Positions 44,505 through 52,981 of a stretch of 64,000 bases of DNA are shown here, one piece after another; within the stretch, counting starts at the first letter, position 1, and every line of letters starts with the position of its first letter. Where the stretch lies: positions 1,178,001 to 1,242,000 of the forward strand of contig CAWCIY010000003.1 in NCBI GenBank assembly GCA_963795715.1, given 5' to 3'. Made by a program: the position numbers and the translations under genes. Source of the DNA: JAFEDN01 sp963795715. Lineage in GTDB: Bacteria > Pseudomonadota > Gammaproteobacteria > Coxiellales > Coxiellaceae. The notes below the pieces were generated by a model, which saw nothing but the letters and a program-made list of their open reading frames with translations, searched no databases and was not told the DNA's origin.

Positions 44505-46303
44505 GTAAATATTCGGTGAACCCGTATTAAGAAGTACAGAATGGTTCATGTTTAGGAGGCTGAGCCATTAACTCCCGTAAAGATTTACTCATATTCCAAG
44601 GCAAAAAAGGATCAATGTTGTCTGGAGGATTGCCGCCACGCATTGCACATTCTTGAAGATAGGCCAATAACCAGGTATGCGGATTAATCTCCCACAGCTT
44701 CATCGTCCTCAGTATTGTAAACATCACCGCTGCTAATTCTGCAGACCATACTGATCCTGATCCATAATAATTTTTTCGACCCAGCACACTCGTTCTCAAT
44801 CCCCTTTCAGCTACATTATTATCCATGGGAATATCAGGATGATCTACAAATACAGTCAACCCTTTCCAATGATTGGATAGGCTTTTCAGTAATTTCTTTG
44901 CTGAAGGTAGTATCTGAGAATCCTTTAATTCTACTATCATTTCATCAGCCATCTCTTTGATGGCTTTTCTCAATTCTGTATCCATTAATTGAAATTGTTT
45001 AGAACTCGGTTTATGTTCAATACGTTGATTATTAATATGATAAAGTCGCCCAATTCTTTCTACCCATTCAAGCCCCCAACTTTCTTGATGAGGGTAGGCT
45101 TTGCTATAGTCTAAAAAGTCACGACGCACATGCGCCCAACAAAAAGCCAGAATAAACAAACCGGCTTTCGCAATGGCTTTATAGGCCCCATAGCGATCTA
45201 CATTTAAAATACCCCCTCCGTGATCCTCACCAAAATAATCTTTAACCACTTGAGATGAGCGACTGGGACTTATTTTGTAAACAACGGATTCACTATTTTG
45301 GAATATCCATAAAAACCATCGAGTACTTTCTTTCCCATCTATCTTTTCAAATACCTTCCAACCCGTCTCGTCCGCGTGCCAATGCTGCGCTGCACAATTA
45401 TGTAAAGCAATCCCATCATATACCGGTATGAATAACCGTAAAAGATATTCCAATCCGCCAGTCACTGTCCCCATAGACAATGATAAGCCACTCAATTCCA
45501 AATTCGATAATATTCGATTCAATGGGTTTTGGTAGCCATATTTCTGTATTAATAGATGTGCCCAGATCGTTATCCCCAATTTACTTCTGGAAAATGGTCT
45601 TTCCATCGGCGGCATCGTGATGATTTGCGGAGCTGGATTATTTTTACAGCGACACGCACGTTTATAACGCTTACGACAAATCCTTCGCCGATAGGCTTGA
45701 ACGTTAATCAGCTCTAACACTTCTGAATCTTCTGTCCCCGCCAGTTCCTGATACTTTAATCCGCAACAGGGGCAATAATTTTCTTGATCATTGAGTTCAA
45801 CAACCTCTTCAACTTCAGGCAAATCGCTATAGTCCCTTCGATTTGGACTAGCATTCTCAGGTTGTTGACCACGCTTTTTCTTTGCCTCTTGATCCACTTT
45901 CTTCTGATCCAATGATGTCGATTGTTTTTCTGAATGCTTGCCAAACAGTTGCTGTTCTCGTTTGCGTAATTTAGCTTGTAATTCCTCTAGTTCCGCTTTC
46001 AGTTCTTCTTCCCGGGTTTTAATTTGTTTGAACTGCGCTTCCCAGTAATGGGCTTGGTGTTTGTAATCGATCACGGATAATTTTGATTCTTTTAATGCCT
46101 GTCCTTGCTGTTCATACGCCAATTTCAATGACTTATACGACACACTGATTTGTCGGTATAAATCCACTAATTGATTTTGAAGGTCAATGTGCGCAATCGC
46201 TGTATCCATGTCTCCCTGACTCTGCTGCTCATTTTTTCAGCCTTAAAATTAACCTTATTTTACTCAGCATGCAATAGGGCGGGCGGGTTCACCGAATATT
46301 TAC
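44505..46303 (-). mobile_element. IS66-family insertion sequence with tnpC only
   Basis: The element is 1799 bp. Its ends are perfect 20-bp inverted repeats starting GTAAATATTCGG (44505-44524 and 46284-46303), and the 5'-GTAA terminus is typical of IS66. The target duplication CCCGCTGA stands on both sides (44497-44504 and 46304-46311). Only the transposase gene is present, without tnpA and tnpB, as in the ISBst12 subgroup. Intact ends and duplication point to a recent insertion. Confidence 0.92.
44527..46209 (-). CDS. tnpC: IS66-family transposase
   Basis: A 560-residue transposase. The N-terminal region is a Leu-zipper-like coiled coil (about 50-110); a zinc-finger segment follows with CPCCGLKYQEL and CRKRYKRACRCKN. 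The DDE core is recognisable: Asp in HWHADETGWKVF, Asp in NVDRYGAYKAIAKAG, and Glu in MDNNVAERGLRTSVLGRKNY. The C-terminal NPHTWLLAYLQEC matches the IS66 C-terminal domain. The frame is intact, so the element may still move. The ATG at 46209 is inside the inverted repeats with about 75 bases of leader. Confidence 0.95.
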   Translation of the reverse strand: MDTAIAHIDLQNQLVDLYRQISVSYKSLKLAYEQQGQALKESKLSVIDYKHQAHYWEAQFKQIKTREEELKAELEELQAKLRKREQQLFGKHSEKQSTSLDQKKVDQEAKKKRGQQPENASPNRRDYSDLPEVEEVVELNDQENYCPCCGLKYQELAGTEDSEVLELINVQAYRRRICRKRYKRACRCKNNPAPQIITMPPMERPFSRSKLGITIWAHLLIQKYGYQNPLNRILSNLELSGLSLSMGTVTGGLEYLLRLFIPVYDGIALHNCAAQHWHADETGWKVFEKIDGKESTRWFLWIFQNSESVVYKISPSRSSQVVKDYFGEDHGGGILNVDRYGAYKAIAKAGLFILAFCWAHVRRDFLDYSKAYPHQESWGLEWVERIGRLYHINNQRIEHKPSSKQFQLMDTELRKAIKEMADEMIVELKDSQILPSAKKLLKSLSNHWKGLTVFVDHPDIPMDNNVAERGLRTSVLGRKNYYGSGSVWSAELAAVMFTILRTMKLWEINPHTWLLAYLQECAMRGGNPPDNIDPFLPWNMSKSLRELMAQPPKHEPFCTS

Positions 46304-46355
46304 CCCGCTGAATTATAACACATTGAAAAATATGGTAATAAAGAATATTGAAAAT

Positions 46356-46504
46356 ATAATTTTCGCAGAAAAACCCCTCCAGATGAGGGATCGCAAGTTC
46401 GATGCGAGCGGTAGCGACCTTTCCCTTCATTCCGGAGTTCTGGTTTTTGCCAGAATTCCGGATAAGAACTAGGAAGCAATTCACGCAGAGCGGGAATTGC
46501 TGCC
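46356..46504. repeat. REP-like repeat, divergent copy E
   Basis: Shares the leading ATAATTTTCG.AGAAAA block with copy A, then CCCTCCAGATGAGGGATCGCAAG, CTTTCCCTTCATTCCG, an AGTTCTGG...CCAGAATT hairpin in place of the usual CGGC one, and the common ending GGAAGCAATTC...GGGAATTGCTGCC. It lies between the IS66-type element and the promoter at 46520. Confidence 0.65.
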
Positions 46505-46519
46505 GGGAATGGCTGTAAA

Positions 46520-46548
46520 TTGATAAACCCTTTCGGTATCGTTATACT
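46520..46548 (+). promoter_or_regulatory. Promoter of the SH3/NlpC-P60 gene
   Basis: TTGATA at 46520-46525 and TATACT at 46543-46548 with the optimal 17-base spacing. The expected transcription start near 46555 leaves a leader of about 23 bases with AGGGAG before the TTG start codon at 46578. Confidence 0.6.
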
Positions 46549-46577
46549 AACTGCTTAACGGATTAGGGAGTAGTTGA

Positions 46578-47984
46578 TTGAGTAGAAAGCTTTATTTTAC
46601 TCTTTCTATTGTGATTGTTGTCATTTTAGTAGGGTTAGCATGGTATTGGCGTAGTGCTCACAGCGCCACACAAGCCAGTATTGCTAGGGAATTGAGTAAG
46701 ATTGATCAAGATCCGTTGCACTATGTCAATGAAAAGGACCACCCAGTCCAATTAAGTACAGCCGATGAGGATTTTCTAGCAAAAGCTTTTGTAGATCTTT
46801 ATTTTTCTCCCTGGAAAAGCGCTGCTAATTTAATAAACGTGCTTAAATTTAGTCAAGACAGTGTTAAAGATTTGCAGAATCCTCTTTGGCAATACACCTA
46901 TCAGCCATTTACTCCGGATCAGCTCAATAAAATTGCTGATAACGTTAACGCGACCGCCCTCAGTGGAATCAATCGCTCTGGAATGATCATTCAGGTTACA
47001 CAAGCCAGAAGTTTTCCTAGTATACTTCCTGCTTATAATGATCCTAATTTAGTGGGGGAAGGATATCCATTTGACAATTGGTTAAACACCTACCTTTATC
47101 CTGGTATGCCGATTCGAATTATCCAAGAATCAAAAGATAGGCTTTGGTACCTTATCCAGGCGCCCAGTGCTTACGGTTGGGTGCCTAAAGCCGATGCGGG
47201 TTTTGTTTCTGATGCATTTATGGCTGAATGGTTGAGGCATCCATTTGTGATGACTGCCAGAGAGGGTGTTCCATTAGTAAATAATAACAATGTGGTAATG
47301 GGTTTTCTCCGTAAAGGCTTAATTTATCCTAAAGGGAATGAACAAGGTCAACAAACCGGAATTTTATTCCCATTTTTAAATGCCAATGGGGAAGTAGAGA
47401 TTCAAACTTTTTACGCTGCTAGCCAAGAAATATTTAATTTTCCGCAAATGGCTACTCCTAAAAGTATTGCTCTCGTGGCGCGAACCTATATGGGTGGACA
47501 ATATGGTTGGGGAGGGTTATATCAGCTTCGCGATTGCTCTGAAACCACTTCGAGCATTCTTGCCAATTTTGGTTTTTGGTTGCCAAAAAGTTCCTCAGCT
47601 CAAGCGCATGTTGGTAAATTTATTGATTTGAAGGACTTAAGCAATGCACAAAAAATTAAAATTATTTCTGAACAAGGAATTCCCTTTTTTACTTTGATTC
47701 ATATGCCCGGTCACGTTGGAATTTATGTCGGCACTCAGAAAGGGCATGTTTACATATTGCAGGATGTATGGGGTATTCATACCAGTGACATTTTTGGTAG
47801 GGAAGGGCGTGAAGTGATTGGCAAAACTATTATTGCTCCCGCAGATTTTACTAATAAATTTAGTAACATAAAAATATCCCAATTGGATCGAATTGATAGA
47901 ATTAATATTCTTGACCCAGGTGCATATAAAGATGAAAATCAAATTCTGCAAGCAGTTTGGCGCCCTTCTTTAGATCTGAATTAG
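46578..47984 (+). CDS. SH3-domain NlpC/P60 (C40) cell-wall endopeptidase
   Basis: A 468-residue membrane-anchored or exported peptidoglycan hydrolase that should cut the gamma-D-Glu to diamino-acid bond of stem peptides. An N-terminal membrane helix (about 5-24) is followed by an unannotated helical region, two SH3b-like domains (about 130-280, including SAYGWVPKADAGFV) and the C40 domain with catalytic Cys in YQLRDCSETTSSI, His in HMPGHVGIYVG and a third polar position near LQDVWG. The start is TTG 46578, supported by AGGGAG seven bases upstream. It has its own promoter and is followed by the 70-residue peptide gene after 95 bases. Confidence 0.88.
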   Translation: MSRKLYFTLSIVIVVILVGLAWYWRSAHSATQASIARELSKIDQDPLHYVNEKDHPVQLSTADEDFLAKAFVDLYFSPWKSAANLINVLKFSQDSVKDLQNPLWQYTYQPFTPDQLNKIADNVNATALSGINRSGMIIQVTQARSFPSILPAYNDPNLVGEGYPFDNWLNTYLYPGMPIRIIQESKDRLWYLIQAPSAYGWVPKADAGFVSDAFMAEWLRHPFVMTAREGVPLVNNNNVVMGFLRKGLIYPKGNEQGQQTGILFPFLNANGEVEIQTFYAASQEIFNFPQMATPKSIALVARTYMGGQYGWGGLYQLRDCSETTSSILANFGFWLPKSSSAQAHVGKFIDLKDLSNAQKIKIISEQGIPFFTLIHMPGHVGIYVGTQKGHVYILQDVWGIHTSDIFGREGREVIGKTIIAPADFTNKFSNIKISQLDRIDRINILDPGAYKDENQILQAVWRPSLDLN

Positions 47985-48010
47985 ATTAACTTATTGAATT
48001 TAAAGATAAT

Positions 48011-48039
48011 TTGGATTTTAACCGGTCGTATGCTATATT
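48011..48039 (+). promoter_or_regulatory. Strong promoter of the 70-residue peptide gene
   Basis: TTGGAT at 48011-48016 and TATATT at 48034-48039 are separated by exactly 17 bases, with an expected start near 48046. The leader is about 34 bases and contains AGAGGAGG before the ATG. Confidence 0.6.
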
Positions 48040-48079
48040 TTTATAGGAACAAGAATGCAGGTAGTTTAGAGGAGGATTT

Positions 48080-48292
48080 ATGGCAGAAACACCTAATAGT
48101 CTACTTAGAAAACAAGTTATTGAACGAATTATGTCGGAAACTCATATTCACAATGAAAAGTTGGTGGAAAAAGCGTTTATGGAGGCGCATATTCCTGAAT
48201 ACCAATGGAAAAATATTGCTGGCGGAACTGCACCTATACCAAATTCTTTAATGAAAAGTTTAGAAAGTTTAAAGGAATCTGGTAAGTTCTAA
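48080..48292 (+). CDS. Small protein with double-glycine leader-like motif, candidate exported peptide
   Basis: A 70-residue protein with a near-perfect ribosome site (AGGAGG, five bases before the ATG), its own promoter and a terminator, so it is very likely a well-expressed single gene. Residues 1-49 look like a bacteriocin-type leader: helical and charged, ending IPEYQWKNIAGG, with hydrophobic residues at -12, -7 and -4 before Gly-Gly, as in C39-processed leaders. The predicted core would be the 21 residues TAPIPNSLMKS through GKF, with no Cys and few modification sites. It is 3.7 kb downstream of the NHLM-type exporter, separated by an IS and a hydrolase. It could alternatively be an unrelated small cytosolic protein; I know no family for it. 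Confidence 0.75.
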   Translation: MAETPNSLLRKQVIERIMSETHIHNEKLVEKAFMEAHIPEYQWKNIAGGTAPIPNSLMKSLESLKESGKF

Positions 48293-48310
48293 GTTGCTTA
48301 CTAAAATAAA

Positions 48311-48337
48311 AAAGCCGCATTTTTGCGGCTTTTTTTT
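48311..48337 (+). terminator. Rho-independent terminator of the peptide gene
   Basis: A 9-bp stem AAAGCCGCA / TGCGGCTTT with a four-base T loop, followed by a run of T. It begins 18 bases after the stop codon of the small peptide gene. Confidence 0.88.
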
Positions 48338-48368
48338 GGACAGATGAGCTAGAGCATCAGGATAGCTC

Positions 48369-48734
48369 AACTATTTTATCCCATACCCCGCCAATATTTT
48401 AAAACCACTCAGTGGATAGCGATGAATCACTCGCAGGAGATGCCGGAGGAGGTTTTGGCCAGCTCAGTTCCGATAAAAGTCACTGCGCTGGCCAAAACCT
48501 CCTCCGGCACTGAGCTTCGTTAGCGCCTGTGTGGTTTTGGTACTGCTGAGCCAATGTTTTAAAAAACCGTCAAGGCGTGAATGAGCCGACGGGTGACAGA
48601 CGGAACTTTTTATTTTTTGCTCGTTTTTTCGAGCAAAAAATAAAAAGTGGAGTCTGGCAGGCCCCGGCGAGTGGTTGACCCGCTATCACTTGACGGTTTT
48701 TTAAAATATTGGCGGTGTATGGGATAAAATAGTT
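48369..48734. repeat. 366-bp nested palindromic element
   Basis: Outer arms of 36 bp (48369-48404 and 48699-48734, one mismatch, beginning AACTATTTTATCCCATAC) enclose two further palindromes. The first has a 21-bp perfect stem GCCGGAGGAGG... at 48442-48462 and 48488-48508. The second has 16-bp arms TTAAAAAACCGTCAAG (48559-48574, 48689-48704) around a 19-bp perfect stem (48605-48623, 48630-48648) with a six-T loop. There is no coding frame. It fills the gap between the peptide gene terminator and the convergent ctpA. Confidence 0.85.
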
Positions 48735-48761
48735 AAGTTAACGTCATTACGTGAACACTAG

Positions 48762-50132
48762 CTACTTGGAGGCGACTGAGGAAACCCCTTTTAACATAGT
48801 GTAAGCGGCGAATAATTGGTAGTCCTCTTTAGCCAGTGCAATTTCAGTTTCTCGCTCTTTTTGATACTGCTTGAAAACATTTTGCTGCGAAGTTTCATTC
48901 TCGTCGCCATTGGCTAAATGGTTCCGGTAATCTCCCTCATCAATATTTAAGCCTGCGTTGACGTTTTTTTCATCTACCAATAATGCCGGCACTACCACAT
49001 CAGGTTGAATTCCTTTGGCTTGAATCACCCTGCCCGAAGGTGTGTGATACAAAGCCGTGGTCAGTTTAATGGCTCCGTCATCCAAAGGCAGTACGGTTTG
49101 TACTGAACCTTTGCCAAAACTAACTGTTCCCATAATGATGGCGCGGTGATAATCCTGTAAAGCTCCGGCCACAATTTCTGATGCGGATGCAGAACCATTG
49201 TTAATCAGCACCACTAAAGGTAAGCCGTTAGTGATATCGTGGCCAGTCGCTTTAATTTCCAAATCTGATCCTGGAATGCGTCCTTTGGTATAGACAATTA
49301 GGTTATGAAATTGTGTAGTTTTATCGACATCCAAGAAAGTATCGGCAACCCGAGCGCTGACTTCCAATAACCCACCCGGATTATTGCGAAGATCTAAGAT
49401 TAGACCCCGTAGATCATGCTTGGCTTTTAAATCCTGTATGGCCTTGGTGAGTTGAGCGTCGACAGGTCCTTGGAAAAAGGTCAATCGGATATAACCATAG
49501 TGGTCATCCAGCATTTTGGATTTTAAGGTGTCCATTTTGATGGTTTCACGCTTAATCGAAACTTTAATAGGTTTATCAGTACCTTTACGTAGGATAGTTA
49601 AGCTGACGTTGGTATTTTTTTTACCTTTTATTCGGTTCACTGCCTCACGCAAGCTCATATTTTGCACGATTTTATCATCTATTTTGATGATAATGTCGCC
49701 TGCTTTTACCCCAGCATGGTCCGCAGGGGAGCCTTCAACGGGGCTAATGACTTTTAAAACCCCATCCTGAGACGATAATTCCACTCCAACGCCAACAAAT
49801 TCACCAGAAACCGCAGTCTCTAACTCTTTTAATTCATCAGGGTCTAAGTATGAAGAATGGGGATCTAAATTTTCAACCATGCCTTTAATGGCGTTATCAA
49901 AAAGAGTTTTATCACTGGGATCAGTAATGTAATAATGTTTAATAAGCGCTATCGCGTTAACAAAACGTTGGACATCATCTTTAGATAAATCAGGTGGTTT
50001 AGAAGATTCCGAGGAGGGTTGAATTATTTTTACAGGATTATTAACAGGAAGATTTTCGGCCAAAGCGCCAACAGAAAAGCTCCAACTGCCTATGGCAAAT
50101 AGAACCAGTAGACGACTCGCTCGTAATTTCAT
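48762..50132 (-). CDS. ctpA: S41-family carboxy-terminal processing protease
   Basis: A 456-residue periplasmic serine protease. A signal peptide (about 1-25, ending in ALA) is followed by a PDZ domain (about 90-185, GVGVELSSQDGVLKVISPVEGSPADHAG) and the S41 catalytic core with the nucleophile Ser in NNGSASASEIVAGAL and the Lys in SFGKGSVQT. Such proteases trim or degrade envelope proteins, often controlling cell-wall hydrolases. It is third in the gpmI-envC-ctpA operon, 9 bases after envC, so it may act on the septal amidase system. Confidence 0.94.
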   Translation of the reverse strand: MKLRASRLLVLFAIGSWSFSVGALAENLPVNNPVKIIQPSSESSKPPDLSKDDVQRFVNAIALIKHYYITDPSDKTLFDNAIKGMVENLDPHSSYLDPDELKELETAVSGEFVGVGVELSSQDGVLKVISPVEGSPADHAGVKAGDIIIKIDDKIVQNMSLREAVNRIKGKKNTNVSLTILRKGTDKPIKVSIKRETIKMDTLKSKMLDDHYGYIRLTFFQGPVDAQLTKAIQDLKAKHDLRGLILDLRNNPGGLLEVSARVADTFLDVDKTTQFHNLIVYTKGRIPGSDLEIKATGHDITNGLPLVVLINNGSASASEIVAGALQDYHRAIIMGTVSFGKGSVQTVLPLDDGAIKLTTALYHTPSGRVIQAKGIQPDVVVPALLVDEKNVNAGLNIDEGDYRNHLANGDENETSQQNVFKQYQKERETEIALAKEDYQLFAAYTMLKGVSSVASK

Positions 50133-50141
50133 TTTTTTCTC

Positions 50142-51269
50142 CTATGCGCACCACTGATTAGGGTCGAGAGGTTTTGCATTGTATCGAATAGCGAAATATA
50201 GCGCAGGTTTGTCGTATCCGCCACTTTGACCTACTGTGGCAATTAGATCCCCCGCAGAGACATTGTCTCCCTCGTGCTTATATAAGCTGTGATTACGTCC
50301 ATAAAGGCTCATGTAGCCATCTCCATGGTTGATAATAATCAGCAAGCCATATCCTTCCAGCCATTTGCTAAAAACCACCGTGCCCGAGGCGATCGCATAA
50401 ACCGGCTGTTCATCTGGTGCAGCTATTAATTCCCCACTCCATTTTAATTCGCTGTTGGCGATTGAAGTGTTAAAATAATGCAAAATAGCACCTTTGGTAG
50501 GCCAAGGAAGATGCCCACGCAAGGACATAAAAGGCTTATTATTATTATTGTAGACAATTTTTTGTTGCGTGGCCGTGGTTTGTAAATTTGCTAAAGTATG
50601 CTCAAGCTGTTGTTTATTTGCGGTTAAGTGAATCAGTTGTTGTCGTTGGTCATGAATGGCAAGGTTAATGGATGCTATCAGTTGAGCACGGTTGTTTTTC
50701 ATTTCTACCAACTTCTGTTCTTGCTCTTGCTGTTGTTGTTTTAATTTTTTTAGTTCCTGAATTTGAGAAAGTAGATCTTGTTCACTACTGTTAATCTGGT
50801 TTAAATTTTCTTGCAATTGCTGAATTTGGGAAAATCGATAACGGTTCAGTGTTCGATAATAATTAAGCATTCTTTGTGCATGCTCCCAATCTTGTTGATT
50901 TAAAAAAACCTTAATAGGGTCTTGTGATTGTAAGAAATAAGTTAAGCGAAGTTGTTGTAGGAGTGACTGTTGATGATTTTGAATTTGTTTTTGATTAGTC
51001 AAGGAACTTTTGGTTAGTTTGGTTACTTTTTGTGTTCGCGCATTGATTTCTTGTTCGGTAACCTGAAGCTGCTTAGAAGCTTCACCATATTGAGTTTCGA
51101 TTTGATCTAATTGTTGTTGTAGGCTGTTTCTATGATGATGATTAGCTAATAAATTTGAGCGAATATTTTTTATTTGTTGAACGATATGATCCAGTTGATT
51201 TTGCTGATTATCAGCATATACTGCACTGCAACTAAAAATGATCAGCAAAAAACTTATAAAAATCCGCAT
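50142..51269 (-). CDS. envC: EnvC-like murein hydrolase activator
   Basis: A 375-residue secreted protein: signal peptide (ending VYA, about residue 19), a long coiled coil (about 20-245) and a C-terminal LytM/M23 domain (about 270-375) with VYAIASGTVVFSKWLEGYGLLIIINHGDGYMSLYG. The LytM zinc ligands are incomplete; the usual HxH near the C-terminus reads LYFAIR, so the domain should not be hydrolytic. That is the state in E. coli EnvC, which activates the amidases AmiA and AmiB at the division site. The ATG is three bases after the gpmI stop, the same gene order as in E. coli. Confidence 0.93.
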   Translation of the reverse strand: MRIFISFLLIIFSCSAVYADNQQNQLDHIVQQIKNIRSNLLANHHHRNSLQQQLDQIETQYGEASKQLQVTEQEINARTQKVTKLTKSSLTNQKQIQNHQQSLLQQLRLTYFLQSQDPIKVFLNQQDWEHAQRMLNYYRTLNRYRFSQIQQLQENLNQINSSEQDLLSQIQELKKLKQQQQEQEQKLVEMKNNRAQLIASINLAIHDQRQQLIHLTANKQQLEHTLANLQTTATQQKIVYNNNNKPFMSLRGHLPWPTKGAILHYFNTSIANSELKWSGELIAAPDEQPVYAIASGTVVFSKWLEGYGLLIIINHGDGYMSLYGRNHSLYKHEGDNVSAGDLIATVGQSGGYDKPALYFAIRYNAKPLDPNQWCA

Positions 51270-51272
51270 GTG

Positions 51273-52823
51273 CTACAATAACTGCAATAAAATTTTCCCT
51301 GTCATCTCTTGAGGTGGTTTAAACCCCAGAAGATAAAGCACTGTAGGTGCGACATCTTTCAAGCTGGGATGAGCAATCACTCGCCATTCCGCTTTCCGGC
51401 CCATATATAAAAATGGCACCTGGTTGGTGGTATGAGCCGTATGTGGCTGATGATTTTTTTCATCATACATCATTTCCACATTACCATGATCAGAAGTTAT
51501 CAGCAGTTCACCGCCGATTTTCTGTAGACTATCCACTATTTTTTTTATGCATTGGTCTACCACTTCAATCGCGCGATTTGCAGCGGTTTCCACTCCAGTA
51601 TGACCCACCATATCGGGATTAGCGAAATTACAAATTATGATGTCATAATCGCCATTATTAATTGCCTTGACTAACTGATCTGTTAATTCGATAGCACTCA
51701 TTTCTGGTTGTAGATCGTAGGTAGCTACTTTGGGGGAGGGTATTAAAATACGGTCCTCGTTTGCAAAAGGCGTTTCATTACCTCCGTTCAAAAAATAGGT
51801 TACGTGAGCATATTTTTCAGTTTCTGCAATTCTAAGCTGCTTTAAACCTTGATTTGCCAAAAACTCGCCTAAGGTATTTTTGAATGAAAGCGGGGGAAAC
51901 GCTACCATCACTTCAAGTTCTTCGGAATACTCAGTTAAAGTGATAAATTCATCCAACTTAACATGACGTGAACGTTCAAAGCCGGTGAAATGAGGATCGG
52001 TAAAGGCAAAGCACAATTGCCGGGCCCTATCTGCACGGAAATTCATAAAGATAATCACATCACCGTCTTTCACTGTATGTGGTTTTTCTCCAGGAGCGTG
52101 GATAGCAGTTGCTTTAACAAACTCATCATTTTCATTGCGTGCATAGGCTGCAGCCAAACCGGCAGCGGCTGTTTCGGCAGTATATTGCGCTTTGCCTGCG
52201 GTCAGTAGATCATAAGCTGCTTGGGTTCTTTCCCAGCGGTTATCTCGATCCATAGCGTAATAGCGGCCAATAATGCTGGCAATTTGGCCGTTTTTAAGTT
52301 TTTGATATAGCCCTTCTATTTTATTGAGTGATGCCTGGGCGGAGCGGGGTGGTACATCACGGCCATCTAAAAAGGCATGCAAATATTGCTGTACACCTTG
52401 ATCGCTGATCATTTGCATCAACGCCAAAATGTGATTTTCATGACTGTGCACACCTCCCGGTGAGACCAAACCCATTATATGAATGGCGCGATTGTTTTTT
52501 TGAGCATGTTCAATCGCAGCCATCAAAACTGGATTTTTTTTAAAAGAACCATTAGCGATGGCGTCATTGATTCGAGTCAGATCTTGCGGCACCTCCCGTC
52601 CTGAACCAATATGTAAATGTCCGACCTCCGAGTTTCCGATTTGACCGTCAGGTAAGCCGACTGATTTACCTGAAGCGTCAAGCAGAGTCCAAGGATAATT
52701 CTTAAATAAGTGGTCCATACAGGGAATAGTGGCGTTTTTAATTGGATTGTGGTGATTATCTTCACGGTGACCCCAGCCGTCCAAAATAATTAATACCATT
52801 GGTTTATTAGAATTTAAATACAT
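51273..52823 (-). CDS. gpmI: 2,3-bisphosphoglycerate-independent phosphoglycerate mutase
   Basis: A 516-residue glycolytic enzyme interconverting 3- and 2-phosphoglycerate with two manganese ions. The phosphorylated Ser is in GQIGNSEVGHLHIGSGR; metal and substrate residues occur in LILDGWGH, LDGRDVPPRSA, RYYAMDRDNRWER, FMNFRADRARQ, NFANPDMVGHTG and ITSDHGNVE. Length is as usual (E. coli 514). It heads the gpmI-envC-ctpA operon and is divergent from the ankyrin-methyltransferase gene. Confidence 0.97.
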   Translation of the reverse strand: MYLNSNKPMVLIILDGWGHREDNHHNPIKNATIPCMDHLFKNYPWTLLDASGKSVGLPDGQIGNSEVGHLHIGSGREVPQDLTRINDAIANGSFKKNPVLMAAIEHAQKNNRAIHIMGLVSPGGVHSHENHILALMQMISDQGVQQYLHAFLDGRDVPPRSAQASLNKIEGLYQKLKNGQIASIIGRYYAMDRDNRWERTQAAYDLLTAGKAQYTAETAAAGLAAAYARNENDEFVKATAIHAPGEKPHTVKDGDVIIFMNFRADRARQLCFAFTDPHFTGFERSRHVKLDEFITLTEYSEELEVMVAFPPLSFKNTLGEFLANQGLKQLRIAETEKYAHVTYFLNGGNETPFANEDRILIPSPKVATYDLQPEMSAIELTDQLVKAINNGDYDIIICNFANPDMVGHTGVETAANRAIEVVDQCIKKIVDSLQKIGGELLITSDHGNVEMMYDEKNHQPHTAHTTNQVPFLYMGRKAEWRVIAHPSLKDVAPTVLYLLGFKPPQEMTGKILLQLL

Positions 52824-52981
52824 AAGATCTGCTTTGCTCCCTTATGACAAACGAACAATTATGATGACATTTTATCAAGGCCATAGCAATATAAAACTTG
52901 GGATAGCTTATTTACTAAATTGAGGAAAAGAGGTATGTTGTAAAAGTAAAGTAGTGATTTCTATATGGGAGGTTAAATAAC

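Noticed and set aside
48369..48734. CRISPR array
   Set aside because: The repeats here are inverted and nested, not regularly spaced direct repeats, and no cas gene is present. No array was found anywhere in the window.
50142..51269. Active M23 metalloendopeptidase
   Set aside because: The zinc-binding HxH near the C-terminus is replaced by LYFAIR, so an EnvC-type activator role fits better than hydrolysis.
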